A stretch of DNA of 64,000 nt from Niallia sp. XMNu-256. GTDB lineage: Bacteria; Bacillota; Bacilli; Bacillales; Cytobacillaceae. Of this stretch, positions 1-8,197 are shown one piece after another. A program made the translations under genes and the position numbers. Below the pieces are notes generated by a model. That model ran no database searches and was not told the origin of the DNA. It saw nothing but the letters and a program-made list of their open reading frames with translations. The stretch covers positions 4,070,501 to 4,134,500 of the forward strand of contig NZ_CP137636.1 of NCBI RefSeq assembly GCF_036670015.1. Direction: 5' to 3'. Within the stretch, counting starts at the first letter, position 1; each line of letters begins with the position of its first letter.

Positions 1-1773
1 ATCAAGACCTAAGAATCTTCCAGCACCGTTCATCACTGCGAAAGATGCAGGTAACGCCCAGAACTTATCCCAACCGAGCATTGCTGTTAATGTGAACATA
101 AGTAACATGCTGACACTTGCAAAGCCTGCTAACCAAGTAAATAAACCAAATAGAATTAAGAGTCCTAAAGCAAATTCAAAAATTCCCACGAATCCTTGCA
201 TAAAGATCGCAACTTCAGGAGTAGGCATCATTACTTTCATGATTGCCTCAAACCAACCTGGCATTGTATCTAAAATTGGAGGTGCAATTGCAGTAGCTTC
301 AGCTCCACCTTCAGCCCATTCACTAGCGCCGCTTGTTGCGGTTTGTAACCATTCAAATGGCATTTTAACCGATTTATCAACAATCCACGAATCTGATCCA
401 AGTCCACTAAATAAGTCTTTCTCTGCCCATTTAGTAGCTCCCCAGATCTTAGAACCGCCTTCTTCAATCCAGAACCAAGCAAGGTATAAACGAATTGGGA
501 AAGTCCAGATCACATTGCCATAACGAGTTGTCACATCACGGAAAATATTTCGCTTATCTTTTGTATGGAAAAATTCATGTTTAATATATTGCCAAATATA
601 ATAGCCACTGCTAATTGTTAGGAAGTAATAAATGTTAACGATATGCTTCATAAAGTTTGCAAACCAACCGCTCAGGCGAATTCCGCTAAGGTTTGCTACC
701 CCATAACGCCCACCAATTGAAACCATTGTCCCATGATATTTTCCTTTAAAAGCGGTTTTCTGGCCACCGCTAATCTCCGCAATGATATTTTTTGCAGCCG
801 TTGCACCTGTTTGTTCAGCTGCTTCAACAATTTGTGGAATTGGTTTACCATCTTCTTCATAGTAAGCTAAGTCCCCGACAACATATGTGTCTTTTAAGCC
901 TTCTGCCTCCATGTATTCATTAACAAGTAAACGTCCTGCACGGCCACTTGACATTCCATAATCTTTCGTGTCGGAATTCGCTTTAATACCAGCTGTCCAA
1001 ATTAATGTATGTGTAGGAATTTCCTCGCCTGATTTTAACTTAATGGAATCAGGTTTAACTTCGACAATCGCAGAGTTCTTAAGGATTTTTACACCTTGTT
1101 TTTCTAAATATTTTTCTGCTTTGCCAGCATCTGTACGATCCAATGTATTTAAAATCGTTGGAGCAGCTTCTACTACATATAATGTAAAATCTTCTGGATC
1201 TAATTTATTATCCTTTGCTAAACGAACCTTCCATTCAATAAGTTCCCCAACCATTTCAATTCCAGTGAACCCGGAACCACAGACGATAAACGTTAACATC
1301 GCTTTCCGTTTGGCTTCATCTGGTTCAGTTGCTGCCTTGCGAACCGTTTCTTCAATATGTGTACGTAGTTTTACAGCATCTTCCCAAGACCATAATGTAA
1401 AACCATGCTCTTTTACACCAGGTGTACCGAAGTCATTCGCTTCCGCACCCATTCCTAATACTAAATAATCGTATGAAAAAGTACCTATTTCAGTTGTCAC
1501 CACTTTTTTCTCATGGTCAACATGTGTAACATTGTCAGTTACTAATTTAACTTTTGTACGGTTAAATAATTTGCGAAGGTCAAATAAAATGTCATTTGGC
1601 TCAACGCGATGAGCAGCTACTTCATGAAGTTCGGTCATCATTGTATGATACGAATGACGATCAATCAAAGTAATTTCAACAGAATCGTCTCTTTTATACT
1701 TTTTGGCAAGCTTTTTAGCGGCGTGCACACCAGCATAACCCGCACCGATGATAACGATTTTTTTCTCTGCCAC
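1..1773 (-). CDS. ndh2: Type II NADH dehydrogenase with C-terminal membrane extension (EET Ndh2-like), 3' end cut by window
   Basis: FAD-dependent NADH:quinone oxidoreductase, probably moving electrons from NADH to a membrane demethylmenaquinone pool. The N terminus has the dinucleotide motif GAGYAG (about residues 10-15), and a second nucleotide-binding segment (FIVCGSGFTGIEMVGE) lies near residue 160. After about residue 370 the protein continues into hydrophobic segments resembling a DoxX-type membrane domain, absent from ordinary Ndh and described for Listeria Ndh2 of extracellular electron transfer. I chose GTG at 1773 because GAGGGG lies 10 nt upstream; an ATG at 1782 is only 1 nt from that site. 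591 codons are visible and the frame runs off the left edge. It is divergent from the FMN-binding lipoprotein gene, as expected for an EET locus. The oxidoreductase family is certain; the EET role is inferred from context. Confidence 0.9.
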   Translation of the reverse strand, partial: MAEKKIVIIGAGYAGVHAAKKLAKKYKRDDSVEITLIDRHSYHTMMTELHEVAAHRVEPNDILFDLRKLFNRTKVKLVTDNVTHVDHEKKVVTTEIGTFSYDYLVLGMGAEANDFGTPGVKEHGFTLWSWEDAVKLRTHIEETVRKAATEPDEAKRKAMLTFIVCGSGFTGIEMVGELIEWKVRLAKDNKLDPEDFTLYVVEAAPTILNTLDRTDAGKAEKYLEKQGVKILKNSAIVEVKPDSIKLKSGEEIPTHTLIWTAGIKANSDTKDYGMSSGRAGRLLVNEYMEAEGLKDTYVVGDLAYYEEDGKPIPQIVEAAEQTGATAAKNIIAEISGGQKTAFKGKYHGTMVSIGGRYGVANLSGIRLSGWFANFMKHIVNIYYFLTISSGYYIWQYIKHEFFHTKDKRNIFRDVTTRYGNVIWTFPIRLYLAWFWIEEGGSKIWGATKWAEKDLFSGLGSDSWIVDKSVKMPFEWLQTATSGASEWAEGGAEATAIAPPILDTMPGWFEAIMKVMMPTPEVAIFMQGFVGIFEFALGLLILFGLFTWLAGFASVSMLLMFTLTAMLGWDKFWALPASFAVMNGAGRFLGLD

Positions 1774-2176
1774 GCTCTTCATTCCCCTCATAAATTAATT
1801 TCAATAAAATATATATATAATGCCCTTCCACAACAATATTGTGAACTAGTGAACAACTACAACTTCATATTACATATGTTTATACATAAAGTCTATGGTT
1901 TTCATAAAAAATTAACAAATTTCGACAAGTTCACAAAAAATTCATAAAAAAGTAAACCTGTATTTAATATACCCGTAAACCACAAAAATATGTATGATTT
2001 TCCCCTATAAATATAGCTTTCTCTCTATATGAGAAGTTAAAAACATTGTCACATTTTGCCGTCAAAAGCTATAGACAGCTTAAATAAAACAAGTTAACAT
2101 GAAGTTGTTGAAAGTTTGTGAGAAGTTTATCAATGAAGAAGTTCACAAACGTTGACCAATTATAGAGGGAAAGAGG
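1774..2176. promoter_or_regulatory. Divergent regulatory region with repeated TTGTGAAC/GTTCACAA motifs
   Basis: This 403-bp gap separates ndh2 (minus) from the FMN-binding lipoprotein gene (plus) and must hold both promoters. Copies of one motif are visible: TTGTGAAC at 1839-1846, a TGAAC copy next to it, GTTCACAA at 1929-1936, and an inverted pair GTTTGTGA (2114-2121) and TCACAAAC (2143-2150). The motif resembles half-sites of the redox repressor Rex (TTGTGAA-N4-TTCACAA), but no canonical 18-bp Rex site is present. The regulator is unassigned. Confidence 0.4.
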
Positions 2177-3133
2177 ATGAAGATAATGAAAATTGGTAAA
2201 AAAACATTTGTTACATCCATGGCTGTATCCTTAGCTCTAATCTTAGGTGCATGTGGAAATAACGAAGCAGCAGACGCACCAAAAGAAGAAACACCAACAG
2301 AAACTGCTACAGAAAACACTGAAACTACTGAAAATGAACAAGCTACTGAAACTGCAGCACCTAAGAAACTTGCTGGCGCTGAATTACAAGATGGAACTTA
2401 TACATTAGAAGAAAAAGAAATTAGCGATAAAGGGTGGAAAGCAACTTTCTCAATCAAGGTTGAAGATGGAAAGATTACCGAATCTAATTACAATTACGTA
2501 AACGCTGATGGTAAATTAAAAACTGATGATGAAGAATACCAAAAATCTATGTCTGAAAAAACGGGTGTAGGTCCTCAAGATTACATTCCAACATTAAATG
2601 ATGATTTAATTGCCAAACAAGATGCACAACAAGTTGAAGTTGTGACTGGTGCCACTCACTCTGCTGAATCATTTAAAAACTATGCTCAACAATTAATCCA
2701 AGCCGCACAAGCTGGAAATACTGAAACCATCGTTATTGATGCAGCTGCACCATTGCAAGATGGTGAATATTCACTAGAAGAGAAAAACCTTGGTGCAACT
2801 GGCTGGAGAACTGTATTCAAAATGACTGTTAAAGATGGCAAAATCGTCACTTCTGATTACAACAATGTAAATGCAGAAAATCAATTAAAAACAGATGATG
2901 ATGAATACCAAAAAAATATGTCTGAAAAAGCTGGTACTGGTCCACAAGAATTTATTCCAGCTTTAAATGATGATTTAGTTGCAAAACAAGCTGCTGGTGA
3001 CATTGAAGTTGTAACTGGTGCAACTGGCACTTCTAATGGTTTCATTCTTTATGCACAACAACTAATTAATGCAGCTCAAAAAGGTGATACTAACCCTATC
3101 GTTATTGACAATATTGTTTTTGAAAAGAAATAA
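2177..3133 (+). CDS. pplA: FMN-binding lipoprotein with two flavinylation domains (PplA-like)
   Basis: Surface lipoprotein expected to carry two covalently bound FMN groups and pass electrons out of the membrane to acceptors outside the cell. The signal peptide ends in lipobox LGAC (Cys26). A Thr/Glu/Ala-rich linker (about 30-65) precedes two homologous FMN_bind domains (about 70-180 and 190-305), each starting with a GxYxLEEK-type strand. The flavin attachment motifs are TGATHS (157-162) and TGATGT (280-285), matching the consensus used by ApbE-type FMN transferases. The transferase gene follows directly. Two starts fit: ATG 2177 (AGAGGG 7 nt upstream) and ATG 2186 (AAGAGG 9 nt upstream); the mature protein is the same. 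Listeria PplA has the same two-domain layout. A strong terminator follows, so this gene can be expressed apart from the genes downstream. Confidence 0.92.
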   Translation: MKIMKIGKKTFVTSMAVSLALILGACGNNEAADAPKEETPTETATENTETTENEQATETAAPKKLAGAELQDGTYTLEEKEISDKGWKATFSIKVEDGKITESNYNYVNADGKLKTDDEEYQKSMSEKTGVGPQDYIPTLNDDLIAKQDAQQVEVVTGATHSAESFKNYAQQLIQAAQAGNTETIVIDAAAPLQDGEYSLEEKNLGATGWRTVFKMTVKDGKIVTSDYNNVNAENQLKTDDDEYQKNMSEKAGTGPQEFIPALNDDLVAKQAAGDIEVVTGATGTSNGFILYAQQLINAAQKGDTNPIVIDNIVFEKK

Positions 3134-3169
3134 TAATAGTGGGCACCTTTTAACAACATCAGTATCTTT

Positions 3170-3207
3170 AAAGGCTTTAGAGGTGACTCTAAAGCCTTTC
3201 GTTTTTT
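3170..3207 (+). terminator. Intrinsic terminator after pplA
   Basis: A perfect 13-bp stem AAAGGCTTTAGAG / CTCTAAAGCCTTT with loop GTGA is followed by CGTTTTTT. Confidence 0.9.
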
Positions 3208-3255
3208 CAGTATACGTTTAACAGGCTGTAAGACCCTTGTCTTAAAATTTTAAGT

Positions 3256-3261
3256 TATAAT
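3256..3261 (+). promoter_or_regulatory. Candidate -10 element for the fmnB-dmkA-ecf transcript
   Basis: A perfect TATAAT lies between the pplA terminator and fmnB. No convincing -35 sits at the right distance, so activation by a regulator is possible. Confidence 0.4.
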
Positions 3262-3400
3262 AAACGTGATTGGTGAAGGCAACTTTCCGTAAAGCTCCGA
3301 TCTATGAAATAAGATTTAGTTTTGGGCTTTAGCCCTTGGATCAATCAATCTCTGCATGACTTAACCATCAGCGGGAAATAAAGCCCCCCCCATTTATAGA
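3262..3400 (+). ncRNA. Candidate structured 5' leader of fmnB, class unknown
   Basis: The leader after the -10 element can fold. TGATTGGT (about 3269-3276) pairs with ACCATCA (about 3364-3370) as a closing stem. CTTT-CCGT-AAAG forms a small hairpin, and GGGC-TTTA-GCCC forms another near 3325-3336. GGGCTTTA could pair instead with TAAAGCCC next to a run of eight C (3384-3391), giving two mutually exclusive states. I could not match it to the FMN, c-di-GMP or other riboswitch consensus sequences that I know. Confidence 0.3.
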
Positions 3401-3474
3401 AGTTTCACTTTGTTAAATGGTAGAATGATAGAACAATGCCGAGTTTTAGAGAATTTGAAAGGTTTGGGATAATT

Positions 3475-4551
3475 ATGAAGAAAACCATTCTATTTTCCAT
3501 ATTAGCTGTATTATTGACAGTAATGGTTGGCTGTAATGGTTCAAAAGAAGAAGCAAACGATAAAAATGATAAGAAGATGGCTTCATCCCCCTACGAAAGA
3601 ACTGAGTTTCTAATGGGTACGGTTGTAAACATCAAAATTTATGATGAAGGCAAACAAGATGTATTAGATCCTGTTTTTGAGCGGATTAATTGGTTAGCTG
3701 ATCATACCACTATTAATGAAACAGAGGATGAGAACTCAGAAATTGCCTTAATTAACGAAAAAGCAGGGGTAGAGCCTGTAACAGTATCTGATGATATTTA
3801 CGAACTGATAAAGGCCGGTCTTGACTATAGCATGAAAGCTGAAGGCTCCTACGATATTACGATTGGTCCTTTAACAAACATGTGGAAAATCGGTTATCCG
3901 GATGCCCGTAAACCTGAACAGTCAGAAATCGATGCAGTACTTCCGTTAATAAATTATAAAGAGATTGAACTAGACGAGGCAAATAAAACGGTCTTTCTCA
4001 AAAAGTCTGGTATGCAACTAGATTTAGGATCAATTGCAAAAGGGTTTATTGCAGATGAAACAGTTGAAGTATTAAAAGAACATGGTGTAACATCAGCTAT
4101 TGTCGATTTAGGTGGCAATATTATTGTCGTTGGTAATAGCCCTTCTGGGAATAAGTGGAATGTTGGCATCCAGGAACCCGATGCAGACGCTGCCCGTGGA
4201 GCTGTTGTTGGGAAAATACAAGAATCTGACCGATCGATTGTAACATCCGGAATTTATGAACGGGTTCTTAATATTGATGGAGAAAGCTATCATCACTTAT
4301 TGGATCCGAAAACAGGTTATCCATTTAATAACGACATCGCTGGCGTCACGATTGTTTCCGATCAATCAATTGATGGAGATGGTCTGTCTACTTCCGTATT
4401 TTCAAAAGGAATAGAAGGAGGACTCCAGTTTATTGAACAATTTGAAGGAGCCGAAGCTATTTTTATCAGCCATGATAAAAAGGTTTATCTCACTTCAGGA
4501 ATAAAAGACAATTTTGAACTCACAAATGAGGAATATGAAATAGTAAACTAA
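3475..4551 (+). CDS. fmnB: Lipoprotein FAD:protein FMN transferase (ApbE family, FmnB-like)
   Basis: Transfers FMN from FAD onto the Thr of the TGA-type motifs of the neighbouring lipoprotein, outside the membrane. The start at 3475 gives a clean lipoprotein signal (MKKTILFSIL...VMVGC, lipid Cys20); the longer reading from 3436 adds 13 residues before the signal and is unlikely. ApbE hallmarks are FLMGTVVNIKIYD near the N terminus, a Gly-rich flavin segment DLGGNIIVVG, SIVTSGIYER, and HHLLDPKTGYP toward the C terminus. The length (358 aa) is normal for the family. It is followed by the UbiA-type gene and probably cotranscribed with it. Confidence 0.93.
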   Translation: MKKTILFSILAVLLTVMVGCNGSKEEANDKNDKKMASSPYERTEFLMGTVVNIKIYDEGKQDVLDPVFERINWLADHTTINETEDENSEIALINEKAGVEPVTVSDDIYELIKAGLDYSMKAEGSYDITIGPLTNMWKIGYPDARKPEQSEIDAVLPLINYKEIELDEANKTVFLKKSGMQLDLGSIAKGFIADETVEVLKEHGVTSAIVDLGGNIIVVGNSPSGNKWNVGIQEPDADAARGAVVGKIQESDRSIVTSGIYERVLNIDGESYHHLLDPKTGYPFNNDIAGVTIVSDQSIDGDGLSTSVFSKGIEGGLQFIEQFEGAEAIFISHDKKVYLTSGIKDNFELTNEEYEIVN

Positions 4552-4575
4552 ATGACATCAAAAGGGGGAATCATG

Positions 4576-5514
4576 ATGTCTATACGAACATTTTTAGAAT
4601 TTGTTGAAATAAGAACAAAGTTAGCCAGTTTATTTCCATTTTTAGTAGGCTTACTTTTCGTCATATATCGCTTTGATGCTTTTAAACCGATCAACACGGT
4701 GATTTTCTTTTTCGCGATGTTGATATTCGATTTAACTACTACCGCGATTAATAACTACATGGACTATAAAAAAGCAACAACAGATGAATATCGTAAGCGT
4801 GAAAATATTATTGGACAGGATAATATTCCAATCGGATTAGCAAAGTTTACCATTTTTGCTATGTTATTTACCGCCATGGGATTGGGAATCTGGCTAGTTT
4901 TTCTTACTGATCTATTAGTTCTTTTTATCGGGATCCTTTGCTTTATCATTGGAGTTTTTTATACGTATGGACCTGTACCCATCTCACGAATTCCACTTGG
5001 CGAAGTTTTCTCAGGAGTCACAATGGGTTTCGGGATTTTATTCCTAGTTGTTTATGTTAATGCGTATGATCATGGAATTGCAAATCTAATTGTGAACGGA
5101 AGCTTCATCAGTTTGCAAGCCGATTTAGTCTTATTGGGTGAAATCTTATTAGTATCGCTGCCATGTATTTTTACAATTGCTAATATCATGTTAGCCAACA
5201 ATATCTGTGATTTAGAGGATGATATCAAAAATCGCCGTTTCACATTGCCTTATTATATTGGCAAAAAACGAGCTGTAACTCTGTACAACATTCTTTATGC
5301 CGCCACCTTTATCTCTATATTAACTGCTGTTATATTAAACATTTTACCGATTGTATTATTATTATCATTACTTATCATTGTACCTGTATCGAAACATATT
5401 AGTTTATTTAATAAAAAGCAGGTTAAGTCAGAAACTTTCTCTCTTGCAATTAAAAACTTAGTATTTATCAATGGATCAATTATTGCAATGATGGTCGTAT
5501 CATTCATTGTATAA
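4576..5514 (+). CDS. dmkA: UbiA-family prenyltransferase, probable EET demethylmenaquinone synthase (DmkA/MenA-like)
   Basis: Integral membrane enzyme of the UbiA/MenA family, which attaches a polyprenyl chain to 1,4-dihydroxy-2-naphthoate. The first Asp-rich motif is in NNYMDYKKATTDEYRKR (about residues 68-84) and the second in NNICDLEDDIKNRR; 8-9 hydrophobic segments are visible. ATG 4576 was chosen because AAAGGGGG lies 7 nt upstream; ATG 4573 is the alternative, and the open frame itself reaches back to 4552. In Listeria a second MenA paralogue (DmkA) in the EET locus makes a dedicated quinone pool. The same role is inferred here from position between the FMN transferase and ECF genes. 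A role as the only MenA of the cell cannot be excluded from this window. Confidence 0.88.
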   Translation: MSIRTFLEFVEIRTKLASLFPFLVGLLFVIYRFDAFKPINTVIFFFAMLIFDLTTTAINNYMDYKKATTDEYRKRENIIGQDNIPIGLAKFTIFAMLFTAMGLGIWLVFLTDLLVLFIGILCFIIGVFYTYGPVPISRIPLGEVFSGVTMGFGILFLVVYVNAYDHGIANLIVNGSFISLQADLVLLGEILLVSLPCIFTIANIMLANNICDLEDDIKNRRFTLPYYIGKKRAVTLYNILYAATFISILTAVILNILPIVLLLSLLIIVPVSKHISLFNKKQVKSETFSLAIKNLVFINGSIIAMMVVSFIV

Positions 5515-5526
5515 GGAGGAACATTC

Positions 5527-6339
5527 ATGGGGGAACCAATAATTGAAGTAAAACACCTATCCTTTCGATATGATCAACGAGTGAAATCGAGAACTCTATC
5601 TGACGTTTCTTTGACGATTAATAAAGGTGAGTGGGTGGCAATTGTTGGGCAGAATGGTTCTGGAAAATCGACATTAGCCAGAATGTTAGTCGGTTTATTT
5701 ACCCCGGAAAGCGGCAAAATTATCATCGGCGGACAAGAATTAAATGATGACTCTAAATGGGATGTAAGACGTCGAATTGGGATGGTCTTTCAAAATCCCG
5801 ATAATCAATTTATTGGTACAAGCGTTCAAGATGATGTTGCCTTTAGCTTAGAAAACTTAAACTTGCCATATGAGGAAATGAAAACAAGAGTAAACCAAGC
5901 CATTGATATGGTTGGTTTATCATCTTATAAATTACACGATCCCTCCCATTTATCAGGTGGCCAAAAACAGCGGGTTGCCATTGCAGGTGTATTAGCGCTA
6001 AACCCGGATGTACTCGTATTAGATGAGGCGTTCGTCATGTTAGACCCTAGAAGTCGACGTGAATTGCTGCAAATATTGCAGGATTTAAATCAAAAACATA
6101 AGATAACGATTCTCTCGATCACACATGATATGAATGAGGCCGCCTCTGCTGATCGAATCTTAATCATGAAAAAAGGAAAACTAGTCAACAGTGGTACTCC
6201 TAAGGAAGTTTTTTCAGAAGTGCAGGATCTAGAACCTCCTTTTGTTGAAAAATTACGACGTACCCTTTTAGAACGAAATAGAAAGGTTCCGCAAGAATAT
6301 ATGTCGGAAGCAGAGATGGTGCGTTGGTTATGGAAGTAA
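5527..6339 (+). CDS. ecfA1: Energy-coupling factor transporter ATPase EcfA1-type
   Basis: Cytoplasmic ATPase of an ECF transporter. The Walker A is GQNGSGKST, Q-loop QNPDNQF, signature LSGGQKQR, Walker B VLVLDEAF, followed by VMLDP where family members usually read TSMLDP, and switch His in THDMNEA. An RBS (AAGGAGGA) lies just upstream and the gene follows the prenyltransferase by 12 nt. Bacilli normally carry a general ecfA1-ecfA2-ecfT set among ribosomal protein genes; a further set in an EET locus suggests a transporter dedicated to moving flavin (FAD/FMN) for the FMN transferase. No S component is encoded here. Confidence 0.93.
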   Translation: MGEPIIEVKHLSFRYDQRVKSRTLSDVSLTINKGEWVAIVGQNGSGKSTLARMLVGLFTPESGKIIIGGQELNDDSKWDVRRRIGMVFQNPDNQFIGTSVQDDVAFSLENLNLPYEEMKTRVNQAIDMVGLSSYKLHDPSHLSGGQKQRVAIAGVLALNPDVLVLDEAFVMLDPRSRRELLQILQDLNQKHKITILSITHDMNEAASADRILIMKKGKLVNSGTPKEVFSEVQDLEPPFVEKLRRTLLERNRKVPQEYMSEAEMVRWLWK

Positions 6340-7187
6340 ATTTTGAAAGAGTGTCTGCTGATTACCAAGTTGGACCACTAAGGACACCATTCGTATTACG
6401 TGACGTTGACGTCAATCTCCCATCTGGCAGTTATACAGCTGTCGTCGGCTACACAGGTTCCGGAAAATCAAGTTTATTAAAAGCAATGAATGGTTTATTG
6501 ATTCCTAAACAAGGACAAGTTCAAATTGGCTCAGATGTAATCAAACAGGATAATAATAAAGCTGCCCTGAAATCCATTCGCAAGAAGGTCGGAATGGTCT
6601 TTCAATTTCCTGAATCCCAATTATTTGCTGAAACGGTTGAAAAGGACATTTGCTTTGGCCCCTTAAATTTTGGTGTTGCAGAAGAAGAAGCAAATGAGAT
6701 TGCAAAAAAGGTCATTCATCAAGTCGGTTTATCAGAAGAGTTTTTAAAGAAGTCGCCCTTTTCCCTTTCAGGCGGCCAGAAACGACGGGTTGCGATTGCA
6801 GGAATTTTGGCGATGCAACCTGATATTCTTGTTTTAGACGAACCAGGAGCAGGACTTGATCCCTCTGGAAAAAGAGAAATTATGGATTTAATCGAGTCTT
6901 GGCATAAAGAGCGGAGAATGACAACCGTCTTAGTCACTCATGATATGGAAGATGTGATTAATTATGCAGAAAAAGTAGTTGTTATGGAAAAGGGAACGGT
7001 TGTTTTTCACGATACCGTTCTCAACTTGTTTGCTGACCTCGCACAAGTTGAAAAGTGGCATCTTGATGTTCCTGATGCCAGACGGTTCCAACTGGAGATC
7101 GAAGCCAAAACAGGTGTGCGTTTGAATCAGGTGTGCTTAACTGTTGAGGATTTAGCGGATGCACTTATCGAGGTGGGACTTGTATGA
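6330..7187 (+). CDS. ecfA2: Energy-coupling factor transporter ATPase EcfA2-type
   Basis: Second ATPase of the ECF heterodimer. The Walker A is GYTGSGKSS, signature LSGGQKRR, Walker B ILVLDEPGAGLDP and switch THDMEDV. ATG 6330 (MEVNFERVS) overlaps the end of the previous gene by 10 bp, so translation is probably coupled; a TTG at 6324 is an alternative. The 285 aa length is normal. The C-terminal part (about 230-285) matches the regulatory tail usual for EcfA2. Confidence 0.93.
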   Translation: MEVNFERVSADYQVGPLRTPFVLRDVDVNLPSGSYTAVVGYTGSGKSSLLKAMNGLLIPKQGQVQIGSDVIKQDNNKAALKSIRKKVGMVFQFPESQLFAETVEKDICFGPLNFGVAEEEANEIAKKVIHQVGLSEEFLKKSPFSLSGGQKRRVAIAGILAMQPDILVLDEPGAGLDPSGKREIMDLIESWHKERRMTTVLVTHDMEDVINYAEKVVVMEKGTVVFHDTVLNLFADLAQVEKWHLDVPDARRFQLEIEAKTGVRLNQVCLTVEDLADALIEVGLV

Positions 7188-7996
7188 ATAAATTGATATT
7201 AGGCCGATACTTCCCAGGTGATTCTTGGATTCATCGCCTTGATCCAAGGTCAAAGTTAGTTGCCTGTATTTATTTTATCTTTGTTTTATTTTTGGCTAAT
7301 AACTGGCAAACCTATGCCCTCCTTTGGTTATTTACGTTTACAGTTATGTACCTCTCAGGTGTCAGTTTTACTACTTACATTCGTGGCGTCAAACCGTTAA
7401 TATGGTTAATTTTATTCACAGTATTTTTACAAGTATTATTTACTTCAGGTGGAGAGGTTTACTTTGAATGGGGACCGATTACGATTACCTACTTTGGGTT
7501 AACAAATGGCTTTTTTATTTTCTGCCGATTTGTTATGATCGTGTTTATTTCGACGGTCGTGACGCTGACGACAAAGCCGATTGATTTAACAGATGGCATT
7601 AATTCACTGCTCCGTCCTTTACGTGCTTTGAAAATCCCTGTAGATGAATTTTCCTTAATGCTCTCAATTTCGTTGCGCTTTATTCCAAACCTGCTTGATG
7701 AAACGCAAAAAATCATGGATGCGCAACGTGCCCGTGGCACGGAATTCGGTGAAGGGAACCTATTTCAACAAATGAAAAAGCTCGTACCGATCTTTTTACC
7801 CCTGTTTGTTAGTTCGTTAAACCGTTCAGAGGAGTTAGCGAATGCAATGGAGGTTAGAGGCTATCAATCAGGAGAAAAACGCTCTACATTCCGACAGCTA
7901 AACTGGCAACCCCGTGACACTTTTTGTTTATTATTGATGCTGGTCTTAACCATTGGATTAGTCTTTCTTCGCAATGGCGGGGGAATTTTACATTAA
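7184..7996 (+). CDS. ecfT: Energy-coupling factor transporter transmembrane component (EcfT/CbiQ family, FmnA candidate)
   Basis: Membrane scaffold of the ECF transporter, 270 aa with about five or six transmembrane segments. It carries the conserved coupling-helix motifs of T components: AQRARGTEFGEG (first A-R-G) and AMEVRGYQSGEKR (second). Its ATGA start overlaps the stop of ecfA2 by 4 bp. In Listeria an EET-linked T-like component (FmnA) working with EcfA-type ATPases is needed to deliver flavin to the extracytosolic FMN transferase. That role is plausible here but rests on gene order. A strong terminator ends the operon. Confidence 0.9.
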   Translation: MNKLILGRYFPGDSWIHRLDPRSKLVACIYFIFVLFLANNWQTYALLWLFTFTVMYLSGVSFTTYIRGVKPLIWLILFTVFLQVLFTSGGEVYFEWGPITITYFGLTNGFFIFCRFVMIVFISTVVTLTTKPIDLTDGINSLLRPLRALKIPVDEFSLMLSISLRFIPNLLDETQKIMDAQRARGTEFGEGNLFQQMKKLVPIFLPLFVSSLNRSEELANAMEVRGYQSGEKRSTFRQLNWQPRDTFCLLLMLVLTIGLVFLRNGGGILH

Positions 7997-8012
7997 TGAC
8001 AGACGAACAGAA

Positions 8013-8060
8013 AAGGGTCCATCACGATTATTTATACAATAATCATGATGGACCCTTTTT
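8013..8060 (+). terminator. Intrinsic terminator ending the EET/ECF operon
   Basis: AAGGGTCCATCA pairs with TGATGGACCCTT, with further pairing GATTATT/AATAATC inside, followed by TTTTT. It may also work for the opposite strand. Confidence 0.85.
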
Positions 8061-8197
8061 CATTTTTATCGCGAGAAATTGTATGGTTTGAACAAAATGC
8101 CTCAACCTTAACCTTTCCTATCCAGATCGTTCATCATTCCGATTCCGTACTCCAATCATTACCCAGCCATGTCCGAAATCGACTCGGAACTGACTCC

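Noticed and set aside
1839-1856. Canonical Rex operator
   Set aside because: TTGTGAACTAGTGAACAA has one good half, but the other half is a direct rather than inverted copy.
92-1947. Plus-strand open frames within and beside ndh2
   Set aside because: They are antisense shadows of the NADH dehydrogenase gene; only the minus strand shows family motifs.
3262-3400. c-di-GMP (GEMM) or FMN riboswitch
   Set aside because: Short pieces such as GGCAA and AAAGCT recall GEMM, but the P2 hairpin and receptor are missing; no RFN-box pattern is present.
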